Below are positions 22,191-34,450 of a DNA stretch of 64,000 nucleotides, one piece after another. Every line of letters starts with the position of its first letter. Position 1 is the first letter of the stretch. A program made the translations under genes and the position numbers. The DNA is from Nereocystis luetkeana (taxonomy: Eukaryota; Sar; Phaeophyceae; Laminariales; Laminariaceae): positions 3,373,501 to 3,437,500 of the forward strand of contig JARUPZ010000004.1 of assembly GCA_031213475.1 (NCBI GenBank), in the 5' to 3' direction. The notes under the pieces are model-generated. The model searched no databases, was not told the DNA's origin, and saw nothing but the letters and a program-made list of their open reading frames with translations.

Positions 22191-23700
22191 CGTGGCGCTC
22201 TATCGCTGTACTGGTGTCAGATACATGATGATGGACCATCTCGGAGACACACTGGGCGAGATGCTTTCTCAGGTTGCCAAAGATCTCGTGAAGGTCGCCG
22301 CAGCCTTGCTTAACGACAACACTCAGGATCAGCCTGTGCCTGCTGACCGGAAGGGTAGCTCAAGAATTGGGCCGGCTCAACGGATGACAGGTGGAACTGG
22401 AGGTGTGCCGCAATACTTGTTGGTATCCCCCGCTGCAGCCTATACTATGCGCCCCATGTTGTAGAAAATGAAAACACTCAGATAGTATCAGCCTATCAAT
22501 GGGGCAGCTTTCTTCTACATTTTTTCTCGCAATTGCTGAGTCTGGAGGATCACTATTAATATCAATATGCCTGTACGGCACTACGGCATCTTCGCCCCCG
22601 GAAACGCCGTGGTTCAAATTCTATGTTTTTCAATCTACGACCACAAATTTCGTGCGCATACCTTGGTGTTACTACCGTCGCTTGCAGCTGGTATGAACGT
22701 GTCAATTATCGTGAGATGCCTTCTCATAGTCGATGTAAAAGGGAGGTGTTGCCGTCAACTGCATTGCATCCTACCGTATGTTACGTTCGTTTGGAAGGCA
22801 TTTACCTCTATAGCCGTATAATATTTGGATGCGAATTTTTGACACGGTGTTGATCATGCACCAGCCCACAAATGAAAAGTAAGCCCTTTTTTTTTCTTTT
22901 TTTTTTGTTCAAGAGATGATACCGTTACAAAGATCCGGAAAAATACTAACGGGGCCGTACCCTGTCTCAAGAAAAAAAGGGCTCGCTTTCCGTTTGTTTG
23001 CATATGTCGTGCGAATACGAGGTTCATTTTTCAGGTCGAAACTCGCAAATTTGAACGTGGCATCGCAGAAAAATAAAACATGATGGTAATTACTTGTGTT
23101 TGTGTGGAAATCGTGTTTTGGCGATATATCTTCATGGGCTTGATGGGTGGCGAATTGGGCACTGAAACTAATATCAGTCTTCTCGTAGGGTTTTCAGCGA
23201 TGTCTCCGCCAATTTTCGCCTTGATCGAGAACGACAATTTTCTTCCGAATTTTGTGTGTTGAAAAGTTGGTGTTTTTGAGTTTTCGCCAATATCTCCTCG
23301 AGATCGAGTCGAAATAGAAAAATGTCTTAATTTTAATATACATTTTTTTTCTGCGCGTGCAGTGTTGTGTCAGGGTTAGTGCCTCAAAATTTCAAGTCCT
23401 AGTTCGTAGTGGTTCACGAGATACGCCCTGCCAATGGTTTATCCATTTTTTGGCTGACACAGCTCGTATCGTGTTTTTGTTTGGATCTTTTGGTCCTCAT
23501 TAAATCATGAAATGATGAAATGATCGAAGCTATATAGCATGTGTGAATATATCGGATGTTTGATGGAAGGATAAACATCCCAAATGTCAGGGTGAGCATC
23601 TAAGTGTGTTCCTTGTACTGGGGAGTTCCGCGTTACGTAGAAACTGACCGTGGAGGTTGCAATCTCAGTTTTTTTAGTGTAAAACAAAACTCTCCACCAC
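22191..23700. other. Unassigned DNA with one weak open frame
   Basis: A frame starting with three ATGs near 22226 and ending at 22464 begins MMMDHLGDTLGEMLSQVAK. It follows an acceptor-like GGTGTCAG and could be an exon, but nothing identifies it. From 22860 to 23350 the DNA is T-rich and repeats GCGATAT / CGCCAAT phrases. No other feature is seen. Confidence 0.25.
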
Positions 23701-23702
23701 AT

Positions 23703-23722
23703 CCAACCCTAACCCTAACCCT
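23703..23722. repeat. Interstitial telomere-like repeats
   Basis: Three CCCTAA units in a row (AACCCTAACCCTAACCC), equal to TTAGGG on the minus strand. The tract is internal, so it marks an ancient end, a repair event or a chance seed, not a present telomere. Confidence 0.7.
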
Positions 23723-23806
23723 TCTGTTTATTCGGAGGAATCACTAAGGGCCAATTGAGCAGTATATTTTTCCAATGGCACTCACCCACTATAATAATTT
23801 ACGCCT

Positions 23807-23833
23807 TTACATACATACATACATACATACATA
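23807..23833. repeat. ACAT microsatellite
   Basis: A clean run of CATA/ACAT tetranucleotides that runs directly into a TACCAGGTA motif. Confidence 0.85.
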
Positions 23834-24460
23834 CCAGGTACATACATATACATACCTACACATACCGTGATGTTTGTTGCCCCAGGATACCAGGCATAAA
23901 GAGCCTTTGCGTTTGTGATACTCGATTCGGAGATGCTGAAGTTGTCGAAAAATGGCAAGATTGTCAAAAATGCGAAGCTTGTGCGGCTTCTCCACCGTAT
24001 CCTTTTCAAGTACGTGGTGAAATTCAGCAAGCCGTTTTATGGCGTTCCTGGCACCCTTTTCGCTAGTTTCTCGATTGACTGTATTATTGCCAACGGCATT
24101 GGCACACCTGGCGCACAGGAGTACGCTACAATTGCGATAGCTTGGGTTATCTGCCGACGGTGGTACATTTGCTCCCCAGTTTGGGGCAGTGTGTGGTCGG
24201 CTCTCTTGCGTAGCCACGACGCGGCTCCTCGCAGCCCGCTAATTTTCCACCCTTTTTACCGCAACTGTTAGCACTGGCCCATCACACGAGATTATGGGGA
24301 TATTGAGGCTCACCTACGCACCACAAAGCCATGCGTAGTAGTAAGCAATGGGTGCAAATAACGACAATGATAAAACTGTAGAAGCGCTAGTTCCGGAGCT
24401 CGCTGGCCATTCTTGATGCACCATGTTTAATTTTATATTGGGGGCACCACCCTTTGTCGC

Positions 24461-27142
24461 GTGCTCAACGACATACGAGGTTTCCCGATGAAGCTGGATG
24501 ACATTGACAAGTTTATGGCGAAGGACAACCTTTTGGTCGCTGACCAGACCCCCCTAAGCTTTTGGAACCTGCGGCTATGGAGTTACATGAGCCTGCATGA
24601 TGCTCCAATCTTCTATTGCGTTTTTTTTTTTTGGTTTGGCGTTCGCGACTGCATGCGCGCAAGATTGCGAACGTGTCCAGTCGACTGTGCTGCAGACAAT
24701 GGACCTATTTGGCGCATATTGTTTCTCCCAACCAGGCAGTTGAAAGCGTCAAGGTAGATCTCCATATTACACTTGTACCTGGTATATCGGTTTGTCCTTT
24801 AGCCTTACCCGTTGTTTGCGCGTGTGCCGTCTGTCCGCACAATTCCAGATACTCGCTCGAGTGCTGCAATGGAGGCCAGCAGCGGAACCCTACCGCAAGC
24901 ATCGCACGAGTATCAGAGTCCAGAAGGCGTCGGAGTCATGTCTGCGTTGGATTTTTTGCGCCAGCTTGGTCTCATTGTTGAGGTACGTTTCGATACAACC
25001 CCACAGAATGTATCAATACGTACCTGGTATGAGTTAAGCGTTTGCCTCCATTTTCATTTTCGCTGCAGTCGTCACTCACGACTCACGACTGTTTCTGCCT
25101 AACGCTGTGAAAACACAGGGCTGTTCCTGTCATTTATCTCTCTCTTCCGCCTTGTTCAATGTTTTTCAACTATTAGGTTCGGTTACAGTTGCTCGGAGTC
25201 TACAGAGGCTGTTTTTCCGCAGGACATGTTCATGGTGTCGATTTGAGGTGCGGCATATGGTCTTTATTTTGCAATGCAGTGCAGAGTTGGTCGTCAACGC
25301 GGATGTCGCCAACAGCAGCCTATAACGGAAAACAGTGCATACATACTGTGGTGCTGTATGCACAACACCTTTCCTTTTACCGCCCCCTGCTTGTGCAACG
25401 ACGCTCGTGGGCTTGTGCAACGACGCTCGTGGAGTGCACATCATCGGCTTCAGAGAACAGCGCAAACGCCTTGCGGCAGTAGGTGTATCCATCCTTCCAT
25501 TCTTCCGTCCTTCCTGGACCTTTTCCGGTGGTGCATGCACCTGATGCTGTACGCGTATGTTTGATTTTGAACCGCTATTTGTACCGGCTCCACAGCCAGA
25601 GCGACTAACTACTTTGAGGAGCGTGGACACGGCTGTTGAAAGTTGCAGACCAGCTGCAGCGTTCTGGGTCGAAAGTTGGTGTTTTGTGGCACGAAGCAAC
25701 CCGTTTACATCCTGGGAGGAAGCAAAAACTGTTGGCATACTTTCACGTATTATGGACACGCGGTTCATCTGGGGGCGTATTTTTGTTCATGAGCCAGATT
25801 TTTTGGCACAAACTGCGCTGTCCGAAGGCGCCCTCCTGGATCCTGCCAGCGAGATTATCGTGGCGCGTGTTATTTCTGCACATATATGTCGATGATCCAC
25901 TAGCGCTTGCTTCACTGACAGGGCTGTTTTGCGCCTTGGGTGTAACGCATGTTTTATTTGACGCTTGCTTTATCGTTACCTCCGTCAGTATCTGCCTTCT
26001 CTATCGAACCCGTATGCATGCCGCCGAAGCTTGAGTGAGCAGATAGAAGCGGTAGTGCACTGCAGCAAGGACACTCTAGACCATCCTATGATTCACCCGC
26101 TGACCGAGCTATTGGAGCACGAACTCGACGTTTTGAGGGCTGCTTGCAAGGCGATAGACGTCCACAACACAAGATCCGCCCGGTACGAGGCAATCGTTCT
26201 GAGTCTGCTGGAGCTCCGTAATGCGATTGTATTGTGGGAAGGACGACAAGGGCAGGTGCGACGTCATTGTTTTACTCTACGAAGAGTCAGTCGCCTTCGA
26301 ATGTGTTGACACCAAATATTTTTTGGCCGTATCAACATACCAGAGCATAGTTGTATTCTAAACCCATATATATCAGTCTGTAAGATCCCTTTCGGTTTGT
26401 CTTGTATTTTAGTTTTCAGACTAGAGACGCGATTAAAGAACACTTTGTGAGGCGTGGATGGAATGCTAGTTGTTCAGCGTTCAGGTGCCAGCATGGAAAC
26501 AAGCATGGTAACCAGGGTGCGAAAATGCTTCCTTTTGTTGTATCTCCTGTTTAATCAATCTTATTATATTATTATATATACATGTGTATATGTTTATGGT
26601 AATAAACTAACTCGCCATGCGTACATGCTCCGTCATCAGATCTCGTGATAACTGCCGACGAGCGTGCAAAGCACCCCGGCCTAAAAGTAAAAACACATAC
26701 ACCACCTCCGAAAACATATTATGGCCAACGAGTACGAGAGGACACATTTACGAACTTCATAGGCATTCGCTCGCGCTGCCATAAAAGCCGAGAGGATGGT
26801 GCCCGGCTAGTTCTATGATATGTAGTCCGTGTATCGAAAGCATAGCAACATCAACTTTGTTTGTCGTTAGTGTTCCTGTTGCCGCAGATTCACCTCGTTC
26901 ACCGGTGTTCACCGGTCAGCATACTCGGCCTCGATTTTTCCCGTTGCCGTTCACCGCAGTTTGCTCTCTGCAAAAGGGTAAACTCGATGCTGAGATCTAT
27001 TACGTGGAGAATCACCCGGGGCGATCAAGCGCTGGCCCTGATGGAGAGAAGCAATGGGTGTATCATGCAAAACCAAGGGCAACAGTCCGGTGGAGACTCA
27101 AACAGGCCCAAATCACGCGTACCCGCAGGAGATCCGATAAAG
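24461..27142 (+). other. Possible multi-exon gene, unidentified
   Basis: Several open stretches are bordered by plausible splice sites. Positions 25989-26255 (89 codons, phase 0 at both ends) lie between a pyrimidine-rich acceptor ending CCGTCAG and a GTGCGA donor, and encode a helical segment with HPLTELLEHELDVLRAACKA. Positions 26960-27142 (61 codons, phase 0) lie between CACCGCAG and GTGATA. Further candidate exons are near 24461-24600 (LDDIDKFMAKDNLLVADQ), 24869-24980 (ends LDFLRQLGLIVE before GTACGT) and 25557-25890. I recognise no family, and competing frames are open, so exon choice is uncertain. Confidence 0.2.
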
Positions 27143-27184
27143 GTGATACGTTTGTGGCCAGGCTTGCTTTTGCTCAAAATCTAT

Positions 27185-27300
27185 TTCTGCATTCCTGCGC
27201 GAGGAACACATAGCACAAATCTTTGGTAGTCATGGATCCCCGCTTCGAACCCTCAGGTTTCGATCGAGCGTGCCTTCTGACCATCAAGAAGACGCTGCAA
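27185..27300 (-). repeat. Weak tRNA-like repeat head
   Basis: On the minus strand TGATGGTCAGAAGGC is followed about 30 bases later by GAGGGTTCGAAGCGGGG, which resembles A and B boxes. The stems do not fold into a tRNA, so at most this is an old tRNA-derived repeat. Confidence 0.3.
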
Positions 27301-27544
27301 ACAAATGGGAGGTGATGGGTGTCAACCGTTTTTTTGTTCATCCGTTCACGAGAAGGCCGAACCCTAATCCCTGCCCTTCTTTGACCCTACCAGTATCTTG
27401 AATCCCGGGGTCTCAAAAACAAGACTAGCTTTCTCCGCCCCGTTATCAGATAGCACCTTTCTTTTTCCATCGTCACGGGGAGGGAGGGTGGTGTACTCGA
27501 TAGGAGAGATGTACTCGATCTCATGCGTGGCCGTATTCGTATGA

Positions 27545-27992
27545 CCGTAGAACGCTGGGACGGAACATGTCGGGTTTTCACCGACCAGTCACACATTGCT
27601 TGCACCAAGCGCGAAGCGCCGTGAGGTGTCCGGCGAGTCGATTGACGGATGAGCTGCTTTCTACTAAGAACCGCTTGTGAGGCGCACTTGCATAAGGATG
27701 AAATCCTCAATGAATTAATTTATTTTTTCGGTGTAGCCACTTCCAGAGACAGCAATGGGAGTACACTATGTAACTGCCTCCTGGGTGCCTTACCTCAAAT
27801 CATGGGGGGGGCATTTCCATGATTGTCGACTCGCCTTAAGGTTGGTTTACTATTTTTATGTTGCAGTCAAATTGCCATGCAATTTCCGCGTTGGGGTGCT
27901 CCGACAGAAAGGCCCCGACTGGCGTTCGAACCAAGGACCTCACCTCGTGAAGAGCTTGGGGATAACCACTTCACGTACCGGGGCGGCCGGTT
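27545..27992 (-). mobile_element. tRNA-derived SINE-like repeat, family 2, longer copy
   Basis: The head reads CGCCCCGGTACGTGAAGTGG and then the B box CTTGGTTCGAACGCC. The body shares blocks with 17160-17400. The head resembles that of family 1 at 37766-38117 (both have CGCCCCGGT...AAGTGGTTA), so the two families may share a tRNA ancestor but carry different bodies. Confidence 0.6.
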
Positions 27993-29380
27993 AGGGTTAT
28001 TGAGCCAAACTATTTCTGGATGCGGGTAGCAAACGTTACAGCGACAACAAGTGGTGGTCAACGAGCACGGGGCGATCGTGCTACACAACTCAATGGGCTT
28101 TCACTGAACCTGTGGCGAAGTTCTGACTGTGCGTTTCTCACCACGCTTTACGTCTCTGATGAAACTACGGCTTTCATCTGGACTGGGATTAAGTGTAGAA
28201 AGTGGAGTCTTGGCTGATGCTAAAAATGACCTTAGCAATTCGGTTGATGGGGTAATTAGATGCAACATATATCCTTGATAGGGGTACAAGCCTAACTCTA
28301 GAATACTCCGCGCGTCTCTCTTCTGTCCTTCAGGGAAGACCAAAATCGCCTGGGGAAGATTGTGCGTCGGTAGGAGAAGGGGACGGCAGACTCCAGGGTC
28401 CATCTTATAGATGCCCTCTTTTTCTGGAGTATTATGGGAAGACATGCAGTGAAATTAGTCCCGGTGAAGCGGAAGCTTCCGAGTGGGCCTCATCACAAGA
28501 GGTAGTCAACAACAACATTAGCGGCTTGGAGGCGAACACAGCCTATTTTTCTTACAGAATTCGAATCGCGAGAGGCAAAAAATGTATGTAAGCGGTATTG
28601 CATGCATGCGATTTTGGCTCGTGGATGCGGTGTCTTGAGAGTTCGGGTCGTTTTGAGGATATTTTTCCCACTGCAGGTCGTTTGGTGATGACTGTCCTCA
28701 GGTTATGTGGTGGTGACTGTCCTCAGGTTGTCATAATGACGGTCTTTGGAAGCTAGCGCGGAGCTGTGACTTTTCGACGGACGTCACTGATGACGTGTAA
28801 AAAGGTGGTGTTTCAGGTTTAGGATTTATGACGATAAAGTGGGGAGGGTTAAGGAGCGGAAGGAATGAACTTGGGGACGTGCAAACATTCTTGTTAGTGT
28901 GCCTCTTACGGCAAAATGGGTACTTCTCGCTGACGTACTCAGCTGTTAACCTTGTCAATGCAGTTTTTTTAGCACACAACCGCTGTTCGTCGATCCGCAC
29001 CTTCGCATACTCAGCCTGCGCACGCATTTTACACCTTGATGTTGACGAAGTCACTTGTGAGTTGCGCAACTGCGGGTGACCTACCAGGTATGGTATGGTG
29101 GATGATCACACTCAACTTAGGGCCAGCATCGCTGAAGACCCGAGTGAGAAGATCACCCAGGCGACACTCTTGTGAGAAAATATACCAGGTATACCACAAT
29201 TACGAAAACGGAACCAGAAAAAGTGTCTTGCCTGTGCACATGATGGTCCATCTATGGTCTACGGACAAGTTTCTTCCTCAACGGCTACACCCATGCCGCA
29301 CGCAGCAGGTCGATAGCCCTCTCGGAGGCGATCGTCATCGTCCAAAGTACACCTCATCGGGTGCCCTGTGTGTGGAGTTA
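27993..29380. other. Unassigned DNA
   Basis: No gene that I can support. A short duplication, GGTGACTGTCCTCAGGTT, occurs at about 28685-28725. A minus frame at 28445-28101 is open but unidentified. Confidence 0.3.
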
Positions 29381-29384
29381 TCAG

Positions 29385-29710
29385 AGTTGACTGCCAGCAG
29401 CATCCCAAACGGGGTGACGGGACGAGCAGCAGCAATCGCTCGCCCGAGGCCAGCGGAAACTTTGTCTTCAAGTGGAATGAGATGGATGAAAGTAATATTT
29501 GTACTGTTGGTACGAGCGATCAGTGGCACAGCAGTGGCAAAGGCTTTTCTCCGTCCCCTCCTTCCCGCTTCTCTCCGTCCCTCAGTCCCCCCCTCCCTGC
29601 CTCTCTCTCTCCTCCCGTCCTGCCTGCCCCCCTATCCTTGATTCCTTGAACCCCGCTTCCTGGTACCTGGTACGTACGCCGACCTAAATCGATAGTGCGG
29701 TCCTAAAAGG
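29385..29710 (+). repeat. Dispersed repeat with polypyrimidine core, copy 1
   Basis: Shares with 32640-32970 the order GACGAGCAGC(A/G)GCAA, GAAACTTTGT or GAAAACTTTGT, CAGCAGTGGCAAAGGC, a long C/T tract, then TGGTACCTGGTACGTACG and a CCTAAA(A)GGGG end. The C/T tract creates spurious serine-, proline- and glutamate-rich frames. Confidence 0.6.
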
Positions 29711-30508
29711 GGACAAAAGAAAAAATCCCCTTTGAAACTTTTGTAATGGAAAAAAATTCTCAGTTTGTAAAACTGAGTCTCTATTTTGGTAATTGCAAAT
29801 CTGTCTGTCTGTCCTTCTGTCAATCCGCACTCACAAGGAAACTCCAATCCTCGCAAAATCTGGTCCCGAACCACCCCTGGGGTTGACGTGTATACCACGC
29901 GATTCGATAGCGGACACACATTCAAGCAGTCTGGACCAACTTTCGGATTCAACGGAGCCGTGCGCCTTGAGCTACGCGACCAGCTTCACCGGGGTGACAA
30001 TCGCTTACAGACTATCGCTTGTGCCAAAGTTGGTACGAGGAACGATATCTTTCGCAGATTGACTATAGCGCATCAATCAACACAAAAGGGGGATCACCTT
30101 GCAGAAGCATAAGGTTGCCCGCCACCCGCAAACAGCCGTGCAAGGTCGCTTCTGGCTGCAAGGTCTTGACCTCATAGGGTTTGCAAAATATGCTGTGTCG
30201 TTTTTCGGCAGAGTCGCTTCCTGTTTTACAGTAAATTGGACTAATTATTAAACAGGCAACAACAGCATCAATCAGCAGCAGCAAACAGCTCGAGCGTTTT
30301 TCCTCGCCTCGTTGACTCGTGCGAGTACCGAATTGTTGAATGTGTTCGTTGAGTCATTTTTCGCGGTCAATTCTGATAGGGCTACCTGGCATAAGACACC
30401 GCCTGATATACGAAGTGGGTCTGTGTGTCCTTCATACTACACTTCTATTTCCACCCGTGAACATCCAGGACATCCAGTGTCCATGCCTTATCCTAGACAC
30501 ATATTCCA
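29711..30508. other. Unassigned DNA
   Basis: No supported gene between the dispersed repeat and the large palindrome. Short open frames near 29786-30112 have no recognisable content. Confidence 0.3.
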
Positions 30509-31440
30509 ACGACTTGGGTGATCCCGATTTTCATATCGAAAAATGACATGCTATCTGAATTCAACGTGTTCTCCACGACAACAATCAACAGCAGAAGTAT
30601 CGATGATTTGGATAGTGACACAGCTGTATAGCGTCGTTGCTTCGCGCCCGACGCGGGGTCAGCCGGCGGCGCGTCTCTCCGTGGCCAGACTACAGTCGGC
30701 GCGCGGCCCGTTTCTCCCTGGCCAGACTGCAGTCGGCTGGCGCGGGTTCGGGCCTAGAGATCAAGAGAGCGCACTCGGCGCGCACCTCTCGGTGGATACG
30801 TACTTGTAGACTACAGCAGCAGCACAGCAGCACCAGTAGCAGCAGTAGCAGTCAGCCACATCGCGAAGTACAAATACCAAGAGAAGTTAACTTTTGAAGC
30901 GTACTCGGCACGTCTCTCCGCCGCCAGACCAAAACCAGTGAGCGTTAGCTCGGGCGCTTGGGTCCTACGCGTAGTGCAGCGCACTCAGCGCGTCTCTTCG
31001 CGGCACCAGACCAGAACAACAGCAGTTGGTCTGGGCGTTTGCTCGAACCTCTGCACGCACAAGGAATCCAATTTTTCCGCATAGAAAGACTGTTTGGATT
31101 TTGCACAGCTGAAAATGTGATCGTGACAAAATCTGAAGCTCCAAACAAGAATTATTTCCCAACTTTTTACTGCTGCTGATGTCTACAAATAGGTGTCCAC
31201 GTAGAAATGCGCGCCGAGCGCGCTTGTCTCGGTCTCTAGACCCGAGCCCGCGCCAGCCGACTGTAGTCTGGCCACGGAGAGACGCGGCGCCTGCCGACCG
31301 CGCGTCGGGCGCGAAGCAACGTTGCTTCAGAGCTTTGTCACCATCCAACTTATCGATCGTTCTGCTGGTGCTCCTTGTGTCGTGGGTAACTCAGAGACCA
31401 CGCCATTTTTTTATTTTTTTATCTGATGACCCAAGTCGTC
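30509..31440. mobile_element. Large imperfect palindrome (foldback-type element)
   Basis: The left arm starts ACGACTTGGGTGATC and the right arm ends with its counterpart GATGACCCAAGTCGTC. Matching blocks continue inward in order: CACGACA, CAGCAGAA, ATCGAT..TTGGAT, GTGACA.AGCT, GTTGCTTCGCGCCCGACGCG, then TCTCCGTGGCCAGACTACAG and GCGCGGG(T/C)TCGGG. The arms are about 340 bases each around a diverged centre near 30975. No target duplication or transposase is evident. The GC-rich part (30635-30790 and 31190-31320) is the best conserved. Confidence 0.6.
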
Positions 31441-32639
31441 GGATTTTGGGCCAAAATCTGATGACTTGAGCAATTGGATTCTCAAATCGATAATTTTCCG
31501 CTCGTCGCGTGACTGCTCTCTTTTTTAGCCTGGATTAACTTGCATGACTTTATCACGGTATTACTGCTTTGTTTCCTCCGTTATCACACAAGGCTTGATG
31601 AACTACGTTCTGCGGTGCACAACTTCATATTGCCTTCCAATACAAACGCCTACACATATACACCAGAGCGTTAAATATTGGTCTGGCTCGAGGGCAAGCC
31701 TTCTGTGCTGCTGCTGCTGCTCAGGTTTGTGTATGTACTCCAAACGCTAAGGCATACACCGAAGACGCGAGCGAGGAACTCGTCCTTTCAGCCGTTTGAA
31801 AACCGGATTTCCTTGTTCGAGTTTCTGGCGTGATTTTCTGCCCGCTGTGTGAAATTACTCTTTTACTCTGTTGATCAAGAAAACCACGGACTCTAATTAT
31901 CTTTTTTTGATCGAGGTAAGCCACTATGTTGAGGTTTTGAGGTTTAGGAATGGCGGTACATGCGGCTCTATTACGTCAAATATTCGATAGCCTTATTCTT
32001 ACTTTTGCAAGGGCATATTAACGCATAAGCAGAGAGTCTTGACTGTGTCTAACAGACAGAAAATACCTCGAACATGCTGTTGTTGCGAAACTGCTCGTTG
32101 GGGATCACGACCCCAACCGACACGCTGCAGACGTATTATCAAGAAAACCCGCTGTATTGCTGTGCAACCGATTGGGGACCCCGACTCCTGGTATTCCGTT
32201 TTTCGATCCTCTGTGTGGTACAGAGATCTCTCCTCGTCTGCCGACTACTTTGTAACCGTTGTGCTTGTGTCACATACTTTTCATTGCACAACCAACATCG
32301 CATACTAGTATCAACAAACAGAAAGTACGACCACGACAAAGTAGTACCAATAGCCAGCACGCAGATGCTCAGTATAAGCCAAACCCCGCCTGCTGGGGTG
32401 CCGTCTATGCGGTTACCGACTGGTTGGTGTCTCTTGTATCTCGCTCTCACCAAGTCCAACTGCGACTGACTTCACACAAGAAAAGACGAGCAAACTTAGA
32501 ACAGCGCTCGAATATATTTTTCATCGAGGGCAATAACAGTAAGTAATTGAAAATTCAAATGGCAACTCTTTTTTCAAGTGGGACAAGATGAACTTCATTT
32601 TTGCGCTGTGCTGCAAGCGATAAGTGCACTGACCAGGTG

Positions 32640-32970
32640 TTGACAAGACGAGCAGCGGCAAGTACTCGCTCGAGACCAGCGAAAACTTTGTTTGTCAGCT
32701 CTATTTCAAAGTAGAATAGGGTGGGTGAGATTCACTTTTGTACTTTGCAGCCGCGCAGCAGTGGCAAAGGCTTCTCTCCGTTCTTCCGTCCTTCCCGCTT
32801 CTCTCCGTCTCTCCGTCCCTCCGCCCCTCCCTTCCTCCTCCCCCTCCCCCCGCTCCTTCCCTTCCTCTCTCCTTCCTCCCTGCTCGCCCCCCCATCCTTG
32901 GTTTCTTGCTCGTACCTCGCTCCCTGGTACCTGGTACCTGGTACGTACGCTGACATAGAACGATAGGGCT
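32640..32970 (+). repeat. Dispersed repeat with polypyrimidine core, copy 2
   Basis: Second copy of the repeat at 29385-29710, with a longer C/T tract and two overlapping TACCTGGTA motifs (32928-32943). A further fragment of the same family lies near 33040-33130. Confidence 0.6.
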
Positions 32971-33327
32971 ATCCTAAAGGGGTAAACAAAAAACTTCACG
33001 TTCTAGACGTTTGTAGTTTCAAATAGTTCGAATACTGTTAGCCAACTCTATTTTCAAGTGGGATTGTTAATAGGATGAAATTTATTCTTGTACTGTACTA
33101 TCAATAAGCGGCATAACAGTGGCAGAGCCTTAAGATATTCCTTCTTGCCCGGCGCAGGACAGCAGCCGCAAGACAGCAGTAGTACCTACAGGAACCAGGT
33201 GACAAATTTGAACTGCAAACGCCTACACACTTGAAAAGATATTACTACCGTTTTCGAAATTTCGTAAATTACTTCGGGATGAGCACCGTTTTGAAAAAAT
33301 CGTGAATCCTTTTGTTCTTGATTCCGT

Positions 33328-34430
33328 AGTTTGTTATATTTACCTCAAGAATTGTGGTGTTAGTTTACGCAGTAAAATGCCATAGAGGAAAAACACATGG
33401 TAAAATGGGACATCGTGCTCCCAGGACACACTTCGGGCTACAGCGCTTTCTACGTTTACGTTTCGAGCAGTACCCCAAGGGAAAACGAATAGCTGGTCGA
33501 ACTTTTTTCCCTCCAACACGTCCCCCGCCCCCCCCTCTCTTGAGCGTCAGGGTGGGATGGTGGGGGAAAAACGCTCAAAGCCTGTATCACTGCCCGAATC
33601 TGGCTACTATTATCTTGCGATCTGCCTGCTTCTTCTCTCGCTGGTTCTCCTCTTCTTCTTGGAGCACGAACTCTGACCAGGTACCCCCATCCAAAATCCA
33701 TTTTCCATCCGTCACATTGTACTGTAATGCCTCCCAATTCCTATCAGCGCCTTTTTAGCAAACTCCATATTCGCTTCGAATAGTTTGATTTGTTATATTT
33801 GGCTTATGAATTGTGGCGTAAATTTACGCAGTGAAAAAATACCGACGAGGAAAAACACATGGTACAATGGGACACCGTGCTCCCAGAACACACTTCGGGC
33901 TACAGCGCTGTCCATGTTTACGTTTCGACCAGTACCCCAAGGGAAAACGGATAACTGGTCGAACTTTTTCACCTCCAATACGTCCCCCGCCCCCCCCTCT
34001 CTTACGCGTTAGGGTGGGATGGTGGGGAAAAAACGCTCAAAGCCTGTATCACTGCCCGAATCTGGCTACTATTATCTTGCGAGCTGCCCGCTTCTTCTCT
34101 CGATGGTTCTATTCTTCTTGTTGGAGCACGAACTCTGACCAGGTACCCCCATCCAAAACCCATTTTCTATCTGTTCCATTGCACTGTAATGCCTCCCAAT
34201 TCCTATCAGCGCCTTTTTAGCAAACTCCATGTTCGCTTCAAATAGTTTGATTCGTTATATTTGGCTCAAGAGGTGTTGTATAAATTTACGCAGTGAAAAC
34301 AATGCCGAAAAGGAATAACACATGGTACAATGAGACACCGTGCTCCCCGAACACACTTTGGGCTAACCCGCTTTCTATGTTTACGTTTCGACCAGTACCC
34401 CAAGGGAAAACGAACAACTGGTCGAACTCT
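33328..34430 (-). repeat. Three tandem ~460-bp repeats at the 3' side of the recombinase ORF
   Basis: Units begin near 33328, 33780 and 34240; the third is truncated. All share TTTGTTATATTT, TTTACGCAGT, AACACATGGTA(A/C)AATG, AGTACCCCAAGGGAAAACG and, in the first two, TCTGACCAGGTACCCCCATC. They directly follow the tyrosine recombinase frame in its transcriptional direction. Tyrosine-recombinase retroelements of the Ngaro/PAT type end in split direct repeats, so these may be terminal repeats; that is inference. Confidence 0.6.
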
Positions 34431-34450
34431 TTCCCATTAGGCAAGCCCGA

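Noticed and set aside
29259..32999. Serine/proline- or glutamate/arginine-rich open frames around 29.5 and 32.8 kb
   Set aside because: They are translations of a polypyrimidine tract within a dispersed repeat, open in several frames at once.
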